Source of the DNA: Cupriavidus nantongensis | GTDB taxonomy: Bacteria; Pseudomonadota; Gammaproteobacteria; Burkholderiales; Burkholderiaceae | Length of the DNA: 64,000 bases | Direction of reading: 5' to 3' | Assembly (NCBI RefSeq): GCF_001598055.1 | Contig: NZ_CP014845.1 | Location: forward strand, 2,392,270 to 2,456,269 | Part shown: positions 1 through 9,055 of the stretch, piece after piece | Position numbering within the stretch: position 1 is the stretch's first letter | Layout: the number at the start of each line of letters is the position of its first letter | Made by a program: the position numbers and the translations under genes | Notes under the pieces: model-generated | The model's input: only the letters and a program-made list of their open reading frames with translations | Database searches by the model: none | Told to the model about the DNA's origin: nothing

Positions 1-69
1 GCGCGCGGCCGCGCTCAGGTTGCCAGCGTCGACGATATCGACGAACAGGCGCAGGGCGTTCAGGTCCAT
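1..69 (-). CDS. LysR-family transcriptional regulator, N-terminal fragment
   Basis: The first 23 codons of a gene read leftward off the window edge, starting at ATG 69-67. The peptide MDLNALRLFVDIVDAGNLSA has the typical start of a LysR winged helix (hydrophobic helix 1, then the sensing helix 'aGnlsaAAR'). It lies 81 bp beyond the 3' end of the permease gene and on the same strand. Function and inducer cannot be judged from this fragment. The family call is fairly safe because this N-terminal pattern is highly characteristic. Confidence 0.75.
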   Translation of the reverse strand, partial: MDLNALRLFVDIVDAGNLSAAAR

Positions 70-117
70 GGGGTGATCAGGGAAAGACGGGAGGCGGTGA
101 CAGCCCCCGTATATTGC

Positions 118-143
118 CATGCCGGCGGCGTGGCGCCGGCATG
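118..143 (-). terminator. Hairpin downstream of the permease gene
   Basis: CATGCCGGC and GCCGGCATG form a 9-bp stem just past the permease stop codon. No T-run follows on the minus strand, so it could be a Rho-assisted end or an mRNA-stabilising hairpin rather than a true intrinsic terminator. Confidence 0.3.
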
Positions 144-150
144 GCGTGCG

Positions 151-1464
151 TCAGTGCTCGTGGTGCAGGTACCTGGCCTGGCGCGGCAGGCGCACGCTGA
201 CGCAGAAGGCAATCACCATCATCGCGCTCACATACCAGTAGAACGCGGTCTCGTGGCCCAGCGTCTTCATGCCGAGCGCGACATACTCGGCCGAGCCGCC
301 GAAGATCGCGTTGGCGATGGCATAGGCCAGGCCGACGCCCAGCGCGCGCACCTCGGGCGGGAACATCTCGGCCTTCACGATGCCGCTGATCGAGGTGTAG
401 AAGCTGACGATGGCCAGCGCCGCGGCGATCAGCACGAAGGCCAGTCCCGGGCTGGTGACGGTGCGCAGCGCGCTCAGGATCGGCACCGTGCACAGCGCGC
501 CCAGCGCGCCGAACAGCAGCATGTTGCTGCGCCGGCCGATGCGGTCGGACAGCGCGCCGAACAGCGGCTGCATGCACATGTACAGGAACAGGCAGCCGGT
601 CATCACATAGCTGGCGGTCTTGATCGACATGCCGGCGGTGTTGACGAGGTACTTCTGCATGTAGGTGGTGAAGGTGTAGAAGATCAGCGAGCCGCCCGCG
701 GTATAGCCCAGCACCGTGAAGAACGCCGCCTTATGGTGGCGGAACAGCCCCGCCACGCTGCCGGCCTCCTTGCTGCCGCGGCTGGCCGCGGACGAGGTTT
801 CGTGCAGCGAGCGGCGCAGGAACAGCGCCACCACCGCGGTGGCGGCGCCGACCACGAACGGGATGCGCCAGCCCCATGCCTTCAGTTGTGCCTCGTCCAG
901 CAGCTGCTGCAGGACCACCACCACCAGCACCGCCAGCAACTGGCCGCCGATCAGCGTCACGTACTGGAACGACGAGAAAAAGCCGCGCCGGCCGCGCAGC
1001 GCCACCTCGCTCATATAAGTGGCGGTGGTGCCGTATTCGCCGCCGACCGACAGGCCCTGGATCAGCCGCGCCAGCAGCAGCAGCGCCGGCGCCCAGTTGC
1101 CGATGCTGGCATGGGTGGGCAGGCAGGCGATCAGCAGCGAGCCGGCGCACATCATCACCACCGAGATCAGCATCGAGTTCTTGCGGCCATGGCGGTCGGC
1201 GATGGTGCCGAACAGCCAGCCGCCGATGGGCCGCATCAGGAAGCCGGCGGCGAACACGCCGGCAGTGTTCAGCAATTGCGCGGTGGGGTCGGACTTGGGG
1301 AAGAACGACGGTGCGAAATAGATCGCGCAGAACGCATAGACGTAGAAGTCGAACCATTCGACCAGGTTGCCCGACGAAGCGGCGACGATGGCATAGACGC
1401 GCTTGCGCACGTCGCCACCGTCGGGCGACGCCGTGTGGGCGGGGGTAGCGGTGAGATCGGTCAT
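151..1464 (-). CDS. kgtP: MFS metabolite:H+ symporter (alpha-ketoglutarate permease-like)
   Basis: A 437-aa inner-membrane transporter of the metabolite:H+ symporter branch of the major facilitator superfamily, whose members carry dicarboxylates, citrate, proline or aromatic acids into the cell. About 12 hydrophobic segments are visible. Family marks include [16 protein letters not shown] in helix 1, [15 protein letters not shown] in the helix 2-3 loop, [12 protein letters not shown] in helix 4, and a second DRIGRR loop in the C-terminal half. The length matches E. coli KgtP (about 430 aa). 2-Oxoglutarate is the best guess for the substrate by overall resemblance, but other organic acids are possible. 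The neighbours do not settle it: a LysR gene starts further left and the next gene to the right is divergent. Confidence 0.75.
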   Translation of the reverse strand: MTDLTATPAHTASPDGGDVRKRVYAIVAASSGNLVEWFDFYVYAFCAIYFAPSFFPKSDPTAQLLNTAGVFAAGFLMRPIGGWLFGTIADRHGRKNSMLISVVMMCAGSLLIACLPTHASIGNWAPALLLLARLIQGLSVGGEYGTTATYMSEVALRGRRGFFSSFQYVTLIGGQLLAVLVVVVLQQLLDEAQLKAWGWRIPFVVGAATAVVALFLRRSLHETSSAASRGSKEAGSVAGLFRHHKAAFFTVLGYTAGGSLIFYTFTTYMQKYLVNTAGMSIKTASYVMTGCLFLYMCMQPLFGALSDRIGRRSNMLLFGALGALCTVPILSALRTVTSPGLAFVLIAAALAIVSFYTSISGIVKAEMFPPEVRALGVGLAYAIANAIFGGSAEYVALGMKTLGHETAFYWYVSAMMVIAFCVSVRLPRQARYLHHEH

Positions 1465-1910
1465 GTTGAGCCTTGGCAGTCAGGGCGGTGCAAGCCGCCC
1501 GCGAAGAGGTCGCGCTGCGCAGTACGGGACGGGGATGCCGCAACCAGGGCCGCCTGCGGGAGGCGGTGACGCGGCATGGGGGAACACACGGGGGCAGGCC
1601 GGGCAACCGGCCCGTCGGTCTGGGGCGTGATCGGGCGCGCACTGCGGCGCTATTGGACATCAGCGTAGCCGCTCAGGACCGGCCTGCCCACCCCCGGTGG
1701 AATGCTGCGGTGCAGCATCGAGGGCTGCAGCGACGAAGTTATCAGGGTTTGCGGGCGATTGTTCTGTTAAATGGACACTGAAAACCGAATTGTCACCGCT
1801 CCACGCATGCCGCAATGCGATGTTGCATGCACTGCGGCTTGCGCTGTGCGCGGGACTGGGCAATGATTCGAGCCGGACCCTCAACTGGCCTACTGCGCCC
1901 CCTGTCTGCC
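1465..1910. other. Non-coding stretch between divergent genes
   Basis: This 446-bp interval separates the leftward permease from a rightward small secreted protein. It should hold both promoters. I see no confident -35/-10 pair, terminator, repeat or RNA gene, and the short open frames on both strands have the composition of GC-rich chance frames. Confidence 0.5.
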
Positions 1911-2252
1911 ATGCACCGCTCGTTGCGCCGATGGCTGTGCCTGCCTTTGTTCTTTGCCGGCGCCAGCGCCTCCGCCCAGGATCTGGTCGAATGCAAGCGG
2001 ATCGAGCACGACCAGCTGATCATCGCCTCCCAGGAAACCCTGCTGTTCCTGCGCTGCCGCGCGCGCCAGGTCGCGTACGAGGCGCCGCGCCTGAAGGGCG
2101 TGTCGCAACGCGTCAAGGACGACCTGGTGTTCGCGTGCCTGGACCAGGCCGATGCCGTCGAGCACCAGCTGCGCGTGCGCCACGGCTACTCACGCGAGGC
2201 GCTGGCGCGCCAGCGCTGCGAACTGTCCGGCGCGCTCACGCCCGGCGGGTGA
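1911..2252 (+). CDS. Small secreted Cys-containing protein, unknown function
   Basis: A 113-aa protein starting MHRSLRRWLCLPLFFAGASA, a clear Sec signal peptide (basic n-region, hydrophobic core, probable cleavage after ASA). The mature part of about 90 residues contains four spaced cysteines (VEC, LRC, FAC, QRC) and is rich in charged residues, which suggests a small periplasmic helical protein held by two disulphides. The frame stays open upstream to 1815, but 1911 is the start that places the signal peptide correctly. I do not recognise the family. It stands alone between the permease and fpr. Confidence 0.6.
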   Translation: MHRSLRRWLCLPLFFAGASASAQDLVECKRIEHDQLIIASQETLLFLRCRARQVAYEAPRLKGVSQRVKDDLVFACLDQADAVEHQLRVRHGYSREALARQRCELSGALTPGG

Positions 2253-2443
2253 AGCCCCAAGCGCGCGGGCCACGCCAAAGCCGTCACATGCTGACGTGAT
2301 GGCTTAGACTCACCAGCGCCAGATGGGCGCTAATCCCTTGCTGGCGTTGCAGGCTCCGCCTGCGCCGAGCGGGGGCTTGCGTTAAGATCGCTTCCTTCCA
2401 GCCGTTTTTTGGCGCGCCGTTGCGCTGCATTCCGCGTCTTGCC

Positions 2444-3214
2444 ATGAGCAATCTGAACCAGCAATCCATCCTTTCCGTCCATCACTGGACCGACACCCTT
2501 TTCAGCTTCACCTGCACGCGCGACCCCGGTTTCCGCTTTGAAAACGGCCAGTTCGCCATGGTCGGCCTGGAAGTGAATGGCCGCCCGCTGCTGCGCGCCT
2601 ACAGCATTGCCAGCGCCAACTACGAAGAGACGCTGGAATTCTTCAGCATCAAGGTGCCCGACGGCCCGCTGACCTCGCGCCTGCAGCACCTGCGCGAAGG
2701 CGACCAGATCTACGTCGGCAAGAAGCCGACCGGCACGCTGCTGGTCGACAACCTGCTGCCCGGCAAGACCCTGTGGCTGCTGGCCACCGGCACCGGCCTG
2801 GCGCCGTTCCTGTCGATCATCCGCGACCCCGACGTCTATGAGCGCTACGACCGGGTCGTGCTGACCCACACCTGCCGCTTCGTCGAGGAGCTGGCCTACC
2901 GCGAACTGATCCAGGAACACCTGCCGCAGCACGAGCACCTGGGCGAGCTGGTGCGCGAGAAGCTGGTGTACTTCCCGACCGTGACCCGCGAAGAGTTCGA
3001 CAACCGCGGCCGCATCACCGACCTGATCGCCTCGGGCGAGCTGTTCGAGCGCCTGGACATGGCGCCGTTCTCGACCGAGAACGACCGCATCATGCTGTGC
3101 GGCAGCCCGGACATGCTGAAGGACGTGCGCGCCATCCTCGAAGCGCGCGGCTTTGCCGAAGGCAATATGAGCCACCCCGGCCATTTCGTGCTGGAAAAGG
3201 CCTTCGTCGGCTGA
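2444..3214 (+). CDS. fpr: Ferredoxin--NADP(+) reductase
   Basis: A 256-aa cytosolic flavoprotein that exchanges electrons between NADPH and ferredoxin or flavodoxin. Order: FAD-binding beta-barrel with RAYSIASA at about residues 50-57, then the NADP-binding domain with LATGTGLAPFLSI (about 110-122) and the C-terminal LCGSPDML motif. It ends in a short tail (HFVLEKAFVG) like the bacterial subclass I Fpr proteins of pseudomonads and Burkholderiales. The chosen ATG starts the conserved MSNLNQQSIL; an upstream in-frame ATG at 2420 would add 8 unlikely residues. Single gene, convergent with fumC. Confidence 0.93.
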   Translation: MSNLNQQSILSVHHWTDTLFSFTCTRDPGFRFENGQFAMVGLEVNGRPLLRAYSIASANYEETLEFFSIKVPDGPLTSRLQHLREGDQIYVGKKPTGTLLVDNLLPGKTLWLLATGTGLAPFLSIIRDPDVYERYDRVVLTHTCRFVEELAYRELIQEHLPQHEHLGELVREKLVYFPTVTREEFDNRGRITDLIASGELFERLDMAPFSTENDRIMLCGSPDMLKDVRAILEARGFAEGNMSHPGHFVLEKAFVG

Positions 3215-3235
3215 GGCCCCGTTCGGCCGGCCCGC

Positions 3236-3257
3236 CCCGGCGCGGTTCCGCGCCGGG
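3236..3257 (+). terminator. Hairpin after fpr
   Basis: CCCGGCGCGG TT CCGCGCCGGG is a perfect 10-bp inverted repeat 22 bp after the fpr stop, in the 68-bp gap before the convergent fumC end. Only a weak T-rich stretch (CTCTGTTT) follows on the plus strand. Confidence 0.45.
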
Positions 3258-3282
3258 CGCCTCTGTTTCAAGCCCGCGCGCG

Positions 3283-4686
3283 CTACACCTCGCGCGTCAT
3301 TCCCTTCAGGTCGATCCACTCCGCAAACTGCGCCTCGGTGACATGCCCCGAGGCGATCGCCGCCTCGCGCAGCGACAGGTTGCGCTTGACCGCCAGCTTG
3401 GCGATTTCCGCGGCGCGGTCGTAGCCGATATGCGGGTTGAGCGCGGTCACCGGCATCAGCGAGCGCTCCAGCAGTTCGGCGATGCGTTCGCGGTCGGCCT
3501 CGACCCCCTCGACCATATGCTCGGCAAAGCTCGCGGCCGCGCCCGCCAGCAGGCTCACCGATTGCAGCAGGCTGTAGATGATCACCGGCTTGTACGCGTT
3601 CAGCTCCAGCGTGCCGAGCCCGTTCGCCAGCGTTACCGTGGTGTGGTTGCCGATTACGCGGCAGCACACCATCGCCAGCGCCTCGGCCTGGGTCGGGTTG
3701 ACCTTGCCCGGCATGATCGACGAGCCCGGCTCGTTGGCCGGCAGCACCAGCTCGGCAAAGCCGGCGCGCGGGCCCGAGCCCAGCAGCATGAAGTCGCGCG
3801 CGATCTTCAGGAATGACGACGCGGTAGTGTTGAGCGCGCCCGACAGGTCGGCCAGCGCGTCGTGCGCGGCCTGCAGCGCATAGCGGTTGGGCGCGGGCTC
3901 GAACGGCAGGCCGGTGTAGTCGGCCAGCGCGCGCGCAAAGGCGGCGGCAAAGCCGTGCGGCGCGTTCAGGCCGGTGCCCACTGCGGTGCCGCCCTGCGCC
4001 ACCGGCATCGCGCGCAGCATGGCCTGCTGCAGGCGTGACTGAGCATCGGCTACCTGCGCCATGTAGCCGGAGAACTCCTGCCCCAGCGTCAGCGGCACCG
4101 CGTCCTGCAGGTGGGTGCGGCCGACCTTGACGATATCGGCAAAGGCCTCGACCTTGCGCGCGAAGGTCTGCTGCAGCTGCTCCAGCGCCGGCAGCAGTTG
4201 CTGCTGGATCGCGCGCGTGGCGGCGATGTGCATCGCGGTGGGGAAGCTGTCGTTGGACGACTGGCTGGCGTTGACGTGGTCGTTGGGGTGCACCGGGGTC
4301 TTGCTGCCGACCTCGCCGCCCAGCAGCTGGATGGCGCGGTTGGCGATGACCTCGTTCAGGTTCATGTTGGTCTGCGTGCCGGAGCCGGTCTGCCACACCG
4401 ACAGCGGGAACTCGTCGGGCCAGCGGCCTTCGATGACCTCGGCGGCGGCCTGCTCGATGGCTTGCGCCAGTTCAGGCCGCAGCACGCCCAGTTCGCCGTT
4501 GGCACGTGCCGCGCACAGCTTCAGGATGGCAAAGGCCTTGATCAGCGCGGGCGGCATCTTTTCGGTGCCGATGCGGAAGTTCTGGCGCGAGCGTTCGGTC
4601 TGCGCTCCCCACAGGTGGTCGGCGGGCACGGGCACGTCGCCCAGGCTGTCTTTTTCGATGCGGGTGGCGGTGGACGGGTCTGGCAT
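3283..4686 (-). CDS. fumC: Fumarate hydratase class II
   Basis: A 467-aa iron-independent fumarase converting fumarate to (S)-malate in the TCA cycle; the family is a homotetramer. The superfamily signature GSSIMPGKVN is present at about residue 315. Other marks are SGTQTNMNLNEVIANRA (about 97-113) and HPNDHVNASQSSND (about 130-143), which build the active site. Length is standard. ATG at 4686 is preceded by AAGGAG at 7-8 nt, so it is preferred over the ATG six codons upstream. The divergent neighbour is a LysR gene 138 bp away; whether it controls fumC is not shown. Confidence 0.95.
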   Translation of the reverse strand: MPDPSTATRIEKDSLGDVPVPADHLWGAQTERSRQNFRIGTEKMPPALIKAFAILKLCAARANGELGVLRPELAQAIEQAAAEVIEGRWPDEFPLSVWQTGSGTQTNMNLNEVIANRAIQLLGGEVGSKTPVHPNDHVNASQSSNDSFPTAMHIAATRAIQQQLLPALEQLQQTFARKVEAFADIVKVGRTHLQDAVPLTLGQEFSGYMAQVADAQSRLQQAMLRAMPVAQGGTAVGTGLNAPHGFAAAFARALADYTGLPFEPAPNRYALQAAHDALADLSGALNTTASSFLKIARDFMLLGSGPRAGFAELVLPANEPGSSIMPGKVNPTQAEALAMVCCRVIGNHTTVTLANGLGTLELNAYKPVIIYSLLQSVSLLAGAAASFAEHMVEGVEADRERIAELLERSLMPVTALNPHIGYDRAAEIAKLAVKRNLSLREAAIASGHVTEAQFAEWIDLKGMTREV

Positions 4687-4824
4687 GGACTGGCTCCTTG
4701 GCAAGGCGGCGGACGGCTGGGCCGGAGGACGTGATGCGGTCCATTAGAATACCGCTTCGCCATGGCGGGTGCCTGCGCCCCGCTGTCTTGCCGCGTTGCC
4801 GGCTATCGCGACAATTTCCGCCGC

Positions 4825-5709
4825 ATGCTCATCGCCCAGCTCAAATCGTTCTTCATGGTGGCCCGCATCGGCAGCGTCACGCAGGCGGCCAAGCGCCTGG
4901 GCCTGTCGCAGCCCACCATCACCGCGCAGATCCGCGCGCTGGAAGAGGCCTATGGGGTCGAGCTGTTCCATCGCGGCGGGCGCCGGCTGGCGCTGTCCGA
5001 CGCCGGGCTGGCGCTGCTGCCGCGGGTCGAGGCGCTGGTGCAGCAGGAAACCGAGATCGATTTCTTCCTGCGCCATTCCGGCGACCTGCGCACCGGCAGC
5101 CTGCGCGTCGGCGCCACCGCCCCGTACTACGTGCTGGAACTGATCCGCCGCTTCAGCGACCGTTTTCCGGCGATCGACGTCAGCGTGGTCACCGGCAACT
5201 CGCAGGAGGTGCTGGAGGCGCTGCAGGAATACCGCGTCGACCTCGCCACGTCTTCGCAGCGCGTCGACGACGCACGCCTGTCGCGCATGCTGCTGGGGGT
5301 GGATCCGCTGATGCTGGTGGTGCACCGCACCCATGCGCTGGCCGGCCATACCGAAGTGCCGGTGAGCGCGCTGGCGGGCTGCCGGCTGCTGATGCGCGAG
5401 CTGGGATCGACCACGCGCATCGCCACCGAGGACATGCTGGCGCAGGCGCGCGTCAGCCCGGCGGCACAAATGGAGATCGGCAGCCGCGAATCGATCCGCG
5501 AAGCGGTGATCCGCAACCTCGGCGTATCGGTGATCGCCCGGCACGAGGTGCCGAGCCATCCTGACCTGCGCGTGCTGGGCTTCACCGATGCCGCGCCGTG
5601 CCTGCACGAATACCTGTATTGCCTGCGCGAGCGGCGCGGCGCGCGGCTGATCGATGCCTTCGTCGCGCTGGCGGATTCGCCCCCGGGGCAGGCGCCCGGC
5701 GGCGACTGA
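4825..5709 (+). CDS. LysR regulator, resembles aminoethylphosphonate-associated LysR group
   Basis: A 294-aa regulator. The winged helix-turn-helix spans residues 1-60 (GSVTQAAKRLGLSQPTITAQ), followed by a LysR substrate-binding domain. The stretch GSLRVGATAPYYVLELIRRF and the following GNSQEVLEALQEYRVD resemble, from memory, the LysR group associated with aminoethylphosphonate catabolism. That matters because an AEP-type importer lies about 7 kb downstream. The start at 4825 gives the normal LysR beginning MLIAQLKSFF; the frame extends 21 codons further upstream without family resemblance. Divergent from fumC. The specific role is inference; the LysR call is safe. Confidence 0.85.
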   Translation: MLIAQLKSFFMVARIGSVTQAAKRLGLSQPTITAQIRALEEAYGVELFHRGGRRLALSDAGLALLPRVEALVQQETEIDFFLRHSGDLRTGSLRVGATAPYYVLELIRRFSDRFPAIDVSVVTGNSQEVLEALQEYRVDLATSSQRVDDARLSRMLLGVDPLMLVVHRTHALAGHTEVPVSALAGCRLLMRELGSTTRIATEDMLAQARVSPAAQMEIGSRESIREAVIRNLGVSVIARHEVPSHPDLRVLGFTDAAPCLHEYLYCLRERRGARLIDAFVALADSPPGQAPGGD

Positions 5710-5736
5710 GCGAGGCGGCGCCCGCGCGCGCTCGCG

Positions 5737-6087
5737 CTACGCCGTCATTTTCAGGCACTGCTCCATGCAGACGGCGCAGGCGCGCGCGCATTCCTGGCAG
5801 TGCTCGGCATCATGGCGCTCGCATTCCTCCTTGCACCACTTGCAGACCTCGGCGCAGTCCTCGCACACCAGCGGCGCGAATTCGCTGTTGCGCAGCATAT
5901 AGGACGCGGCGAGCTGGGCGATGCCGGCGCAATCCATGTCCAGCGCAATGCAGCGCGCCATCTTGCGCACGTCCTGTTCTTCCAGGCAGGCGGCCGCGCA
6001 CTTGAGGGCGGCCGCCGCCGCGGCATTGCAGGCGGCAATGCAGTCGGCGTAGCGGGCGGCGTTTTCCTGCACGGTGGGTCGGATCAT
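5737..6087 (-). CDS. Four-helix-bundle copper-binding-type protein (DUF326)
   Basis: A 116-aa Cys-rich soluble protein. Cysteines recur with CxxxC and CxxC spacing along amphipathic helices (CIAACNAA, CAAACLEE, CEDCAEVCKWCKEEC, CQECARACAVCMEQC). This is the pattern of the DUF326/Csp-like four-helix bundles, some of which store many Cu(I) ions through thiolates. No signal peptide is seen, so it is probably cytosolic. ATG at 6087 is backed by AAGGAGG at 7 nt. The 3' end faces the LysR gene. The metal is inferred from the family. Confidence 0.8.
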   Translation of the reverse strand: MIRPTVQENAARYADCIAACNAAAAAALKCAAACLEEQDVRKMARCIALDMDCAGIAQLAASYMLRNSEFAPLVCEDCAEVCKWCKEECERHDAEHCQECARACAVCMEQCLKMTA

Positions 6088-6414
6088 GGAACGTCCTCCT
6101 TCGGGGGTAGGTGGATGGAACCGGCATGCCCGCGGTGCGGCAAGCGGCGCATCCGCGCGCGCACGGGGCATCGTTATCCACAATAGCAGGCGCTGCCGCT
6201 TCCTGTCGGCCCGGTACTTGCTGCGCCGCGCTGGTTACAATGCCGTGTAGGCGCGGCAGGCAGGCGCCGGCCCGCAGGCAGCGCGGCCGTCACCTGCGCC
6301 ACGGTCCGGGCACCACCGGCCCGCATTGCGCATCTAACAGGCACGGCACCGGCCCGAGCGGCCGGCCGCTGCAAACACACACACACACCGGCAGCACGGG
6401 GAAGGAAGGACATC
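6088..6414. other. Divergent intergenic region with short CA repeat
   Basis: A 327-bp gap between the leftward DUF326 gene and a rightward small gene. It contains an alternating CA tract of about 15 bp (6374-6388) and, right before the rightward gene, a strong purine-rich ribosome binding site (GGAAGGAAGGA). No clear promoter boxes or RNA structure were seen. Confidence 0.5.
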
Positions 6415-6789
6415 ATGGGCGAGGCAAAACGGCGGGGTACTCCCGAGGAGCGTGCGGCACAGGCACGCGCAAAGATCGAGGCCTTGCGCCCCGCCCAGCT
6501 GGTGTGCGGGCACTGCAAGACCGCATTTGCGCAGTTCGACGCGCTCGACGTGCCGGGCCTGCCCGGCATCGACGCGGTGTTCGGCGGCGAATGCCCCAAC
6601 TGCGGCAACGACGTGGTGGTGTTCAAGGGCGCGCCCGAAGCCGTGGCCCAGGCCATGATCGCCTGGGAAAAGATGCTGGGCGCCGACGCCCAGCTGGGCT
6701 ACCAGTCGAGCGACGGCCGCCACGTGCCGTTCGAGCCCGAGGGCGCTGCCGGCGCGGTGCCGGACAAGCCCGCGGGCACGCTTCACTGA
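6415..6789 (+). CDS. Small zinc-ribbon-like protein, unknown function
   Basis: A 124-aa soluble protein. It begins MGEAKRRGTPEERAAQAR, a basic helical start seen in several uncharacterised bacterial families. It then carries two Cys pairs, CGHC near residue 31 and CPNC near residue 62, spaced as in a zinc ribbon. The C-terminal 40 residues are acidic and low in structure. A strong GGAAGGAAGGA ribosome binding site lies 4 nt upstream. Its last 7 bp overlap the end of the convergent diguanylate cyclase gene. No function is proposed. Confidence 0.65.
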   Translation: MGEAKRRGTPEERAAQARAKIEALRPAQLVCGHCKTAFAQFDALDVPGLPGIDAVFGGECPNCGNDVVVFKGAPEAVAQAMIAWEKMLGADAQLGYQSSDGRHVPFEPEGAAGAVPDKPAGTLH

Positions 6790-8798
6790 GCCGCGGGCGG
6801 GCCCGCGCGCTGCGGGCTGGGTTCGCCGGCCAGTTCAGGCGGGCCGATCTCGTAGCGGCCGCGGCCCGCGCCCTTGGCGCGGTATAGCAGCACGTCGGCA
6901 AGCCGCATCAGCTCGTGGTCCTGCGCCGGGCCGCCGCGGTACAGCGCCACGCCGATGCTGACATCGACGTCGGCGCGCACGCCCTCGAAGCTGAACGGCA
7001 CGTCCATCGCCTGCAGGATCGCTTGCGCGACCCGGCGCGCGGCGGCGGGCTGCGGCAGGTCTTCGAGCACCACGGCGAATTCGTCGCCGCCCAGCCGGGC
7101 CACGGTATCGCTGTCGCGCACGCAGCGGCGCACGCGCTGGGCAAAGTCCTGCAGCAGCAGGTCGCCGGCGGCGTGGCCGTGGATATCGTTGACTGCCTTG
7201 AAGCGGTCCATGTCGAGATACAGCAGCGCCATCAGCGTGCCATGCTCGCGGCTGCGCGCCATCGCCGCGTGCAGCCGGCCCTCGAAGGCGCTGCGGTTGA
7301 GCAGCTGCGTCAGGTGGTCGGTGCGCGACATGCGCGCCAGGCGCTGGGTCTCGAGCTTGCGCTGGGTGATGTCCTGCACGTGGACATGCACGCCCACCAC
7401 TTCGCTGCCGTCGGCGCTCCATTCCGGGCGCAGGCTGGTTTCCATGCAGTGGTAGACGGGGACCTCGTCCTCGGTTTCGAAGGTCACCGCGCTGCCGGCC
7501 AGCGCGCGTTCCAGGAACGGCCGCACGTGCGCGAAGCGGGCCTCGCCCAGCACCTCGCGCATGGGCTTGCCGCGCAGCTCTTCCGGCTTCAGGCCGAACA
7601 CCCGCTCATAGGCCAGGTTGTTGAACACATAGCGCGCGTCGGTATCGACAAAGGCCAGCAGCGACGGCAGCGTGTCGGTCACCGCGCGCAGCCGCCGCTC
7701 GCTGCGGTCCAGCGCCTGGCGGCGCTCGCGCACGTCGCGCATCAGCTTGATGAAGGCGCGCGTCAGGTCGCCGATCTCGTCGCGCTGCTGGCGCGTGGGC
7801 AGCCGCTCGAACGCGGACAGGTCGTTGGCGCTGGCCAGCACCACCCGGTGCAGGCGCGACAGCGGCGTCAGCTGGCGCCGCACCGCCAGCCAGATCAGCA
7901 GCGCCACCCCGGCCATCGCCACCCCCGCCATGCCGAGGAAGCGCTGCTGCATCTGCCGCAGCGGGGCGTAGGCCTCGCGCGCCGGCAGCAGCGCCACCAG
8001 TTCCCAGCCGGTGGTCGACATCAGGTGGCGCGCAATTACCGGCCGCGCCGGCGTCAGGAATTCCAGCGGTGCGGGGCTGTCGTCCTCGCCGCAGGTGTCG
8101 CCCACGGGCCGGGCCGGCTGGCGGGCCTGGGCCGGATCGGGATGACGTACGTAGACCGGCTCGCGCCCGGCGGATACCAGGCAGTAGTAGCCGGTGGTGC
8201 CGAGCCGGTTGTGCAGGATGTCGACCAGGAAGTTGGCGCTGGACAGGTCCAGCCATCCGCCCACCAGGCCCAGGAAGCTGCGCTGCGGCGACAGCACCGG
8301 CACCGCCACCAGCACGCCCATCTGGCCGCTGGTGCGCGAGCGGATCGGCGGCGATACCACCGGAGCCAGCGTGCGCGCGGCCTCGCGGAAATAATCGCGG
8401 TCGCGCACTTCGGCGCCGGCGCCCTGGTCGCTGAGGACATTGCCGTGCTGGTCGGCAACCAGCAGCGCATTGAACGCCGCCGGCACCGGGACCGCGGCGG
8501 ACAGCGCCTGCAGCGCGCGCTGCCGCGCCGCGGCGGCGTGCGCGCCGTGCGCCTGCGCCATCAGGCCGCCGAGCTGGTCGGCCTGGTGCGACAGCAGCTG
8601 GATACGGTCGTTCATGGCCGTGTCGAGCTGGTTGGCGGTCAGCTTGACCACGGAATCCTGCTGGCCCTCGAGCGCATCGTGCAGATCACTGTGCGCGTCA
8701 TACAGGGCGATCAGCACGATGCCGGTGCCGAACACCGCGGCCAGCACGGTGGTGATGATCGCGATGCGCGCTTTCAGCGTGGGCGTGTAAACGGGCAT
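6783..8798 (-). CDS. Membrane-bound PAS-GGDEF diguanylate cyclase
   Basis: A 671-aa enzyme predicted to make cyclic di-GMP from two GTP. Order: transmembrane helix (about 11-33), periplasmic double-Cache-like sensor (about 40-285), second helix (about 290-310), HAMP-like linker, PAS domain (about 375-495), GGDEF domain (about 510-665). The active-site GGDEF is intact (ARLGGDEFAVV) and is preceded by RDSD five residues upstream, the RxxD product-inhibition I-site. There is no EAL domain. The start at 8798 gives the MPVYTPTLKARIAI membrane anchor. Divergent from the GGDEF-EAL gene across 257 bp. Confidence 0.9.
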   Translation of the reverse strand: MPVYTPTLKARIAIITTVLAAVFGTGIVLIALYDAHSDLHDALEGQQDSVVKLTANQLDTAMNDRIQLLSHQADQLGGLMAQAHGAHAAAARQRALQALSAAVPVPAAFNALLVADQHGNVLSDQGAGAEVRDRDYFREAARTLAPVVSPPIRSRTSGQMGVLVAVPVLSPQRSFLGLVGGWLDLSSANFLVDILHNRLGTTGYYCLVSAGREPVYVRHPDPAQARQPARPVGDTCGEDDSPAPLEFLTPARPVIARHLMSTTGWELVALLPAREAYAPLRQMQQRFLGMAGVAMAGVALLIWLAVRRQLTPLSRLHRVVLASANDLSAFERLPTRQQRDEIGDLTRAFIKLMRDVRERRQALDRSERRLRAVTDTLPSLLAFVDTDARYVFNNLAYERVFGLKPEELRGKPMREVLGEARFAHVRPFLERALAGSAVTFETEDEVPVYHCMETSLRPEWSADGSEVVGVHVHVQDITQRKLETQRLARMSRTDHLTQLLNRSAFEGRLHAAMARSREHGTLMALLYLDMDRFKAVNDIHGHAAGDLLLQDFAQRVRRCVRDSDTVARLGGDEFAVVLEDLPQPAAARRVAQAILQAMDVPFSFEGVRADVDVSIGVALYRGGPAQDHELMRLADVLLYRAKGAGRGRYEIGPPELAGEPSPQRAGPPAAQ

Positions 8799-9055
8799 AT
8801 CGGCAGTGGGGGCGCAAGGGCAGCGGGGAGGAGCGCAGGCTTGTCGCAAACTGCAGGTCGCGTCTCGGGTAGAACCCTACCATAGCCCCGCCCGGCGGGG
8901 CATCCGGCATTTCCCCGCAGCCGTTGTCATGCCGCGGCGGGGCTGTGCGCGCTGCCGGCGCCACGGTATAGTCCCCCGCTAAGGCGAAGGCCGGCCGCGT
9001 GGCGGCATGCCTGCGCAGGGGCGGCGCCCCTGCCGCATGCCGGAACCCACCGACC

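Noticed and set aside
73-1569. Long rightward open frame of about 500 codons opposite the permease gene
   Set aside because: Composition is the His/Arg/Gly/Ala-rich shadow typical of the antisense frame of GC-rich genes; the permease on the other strand has clear homology.
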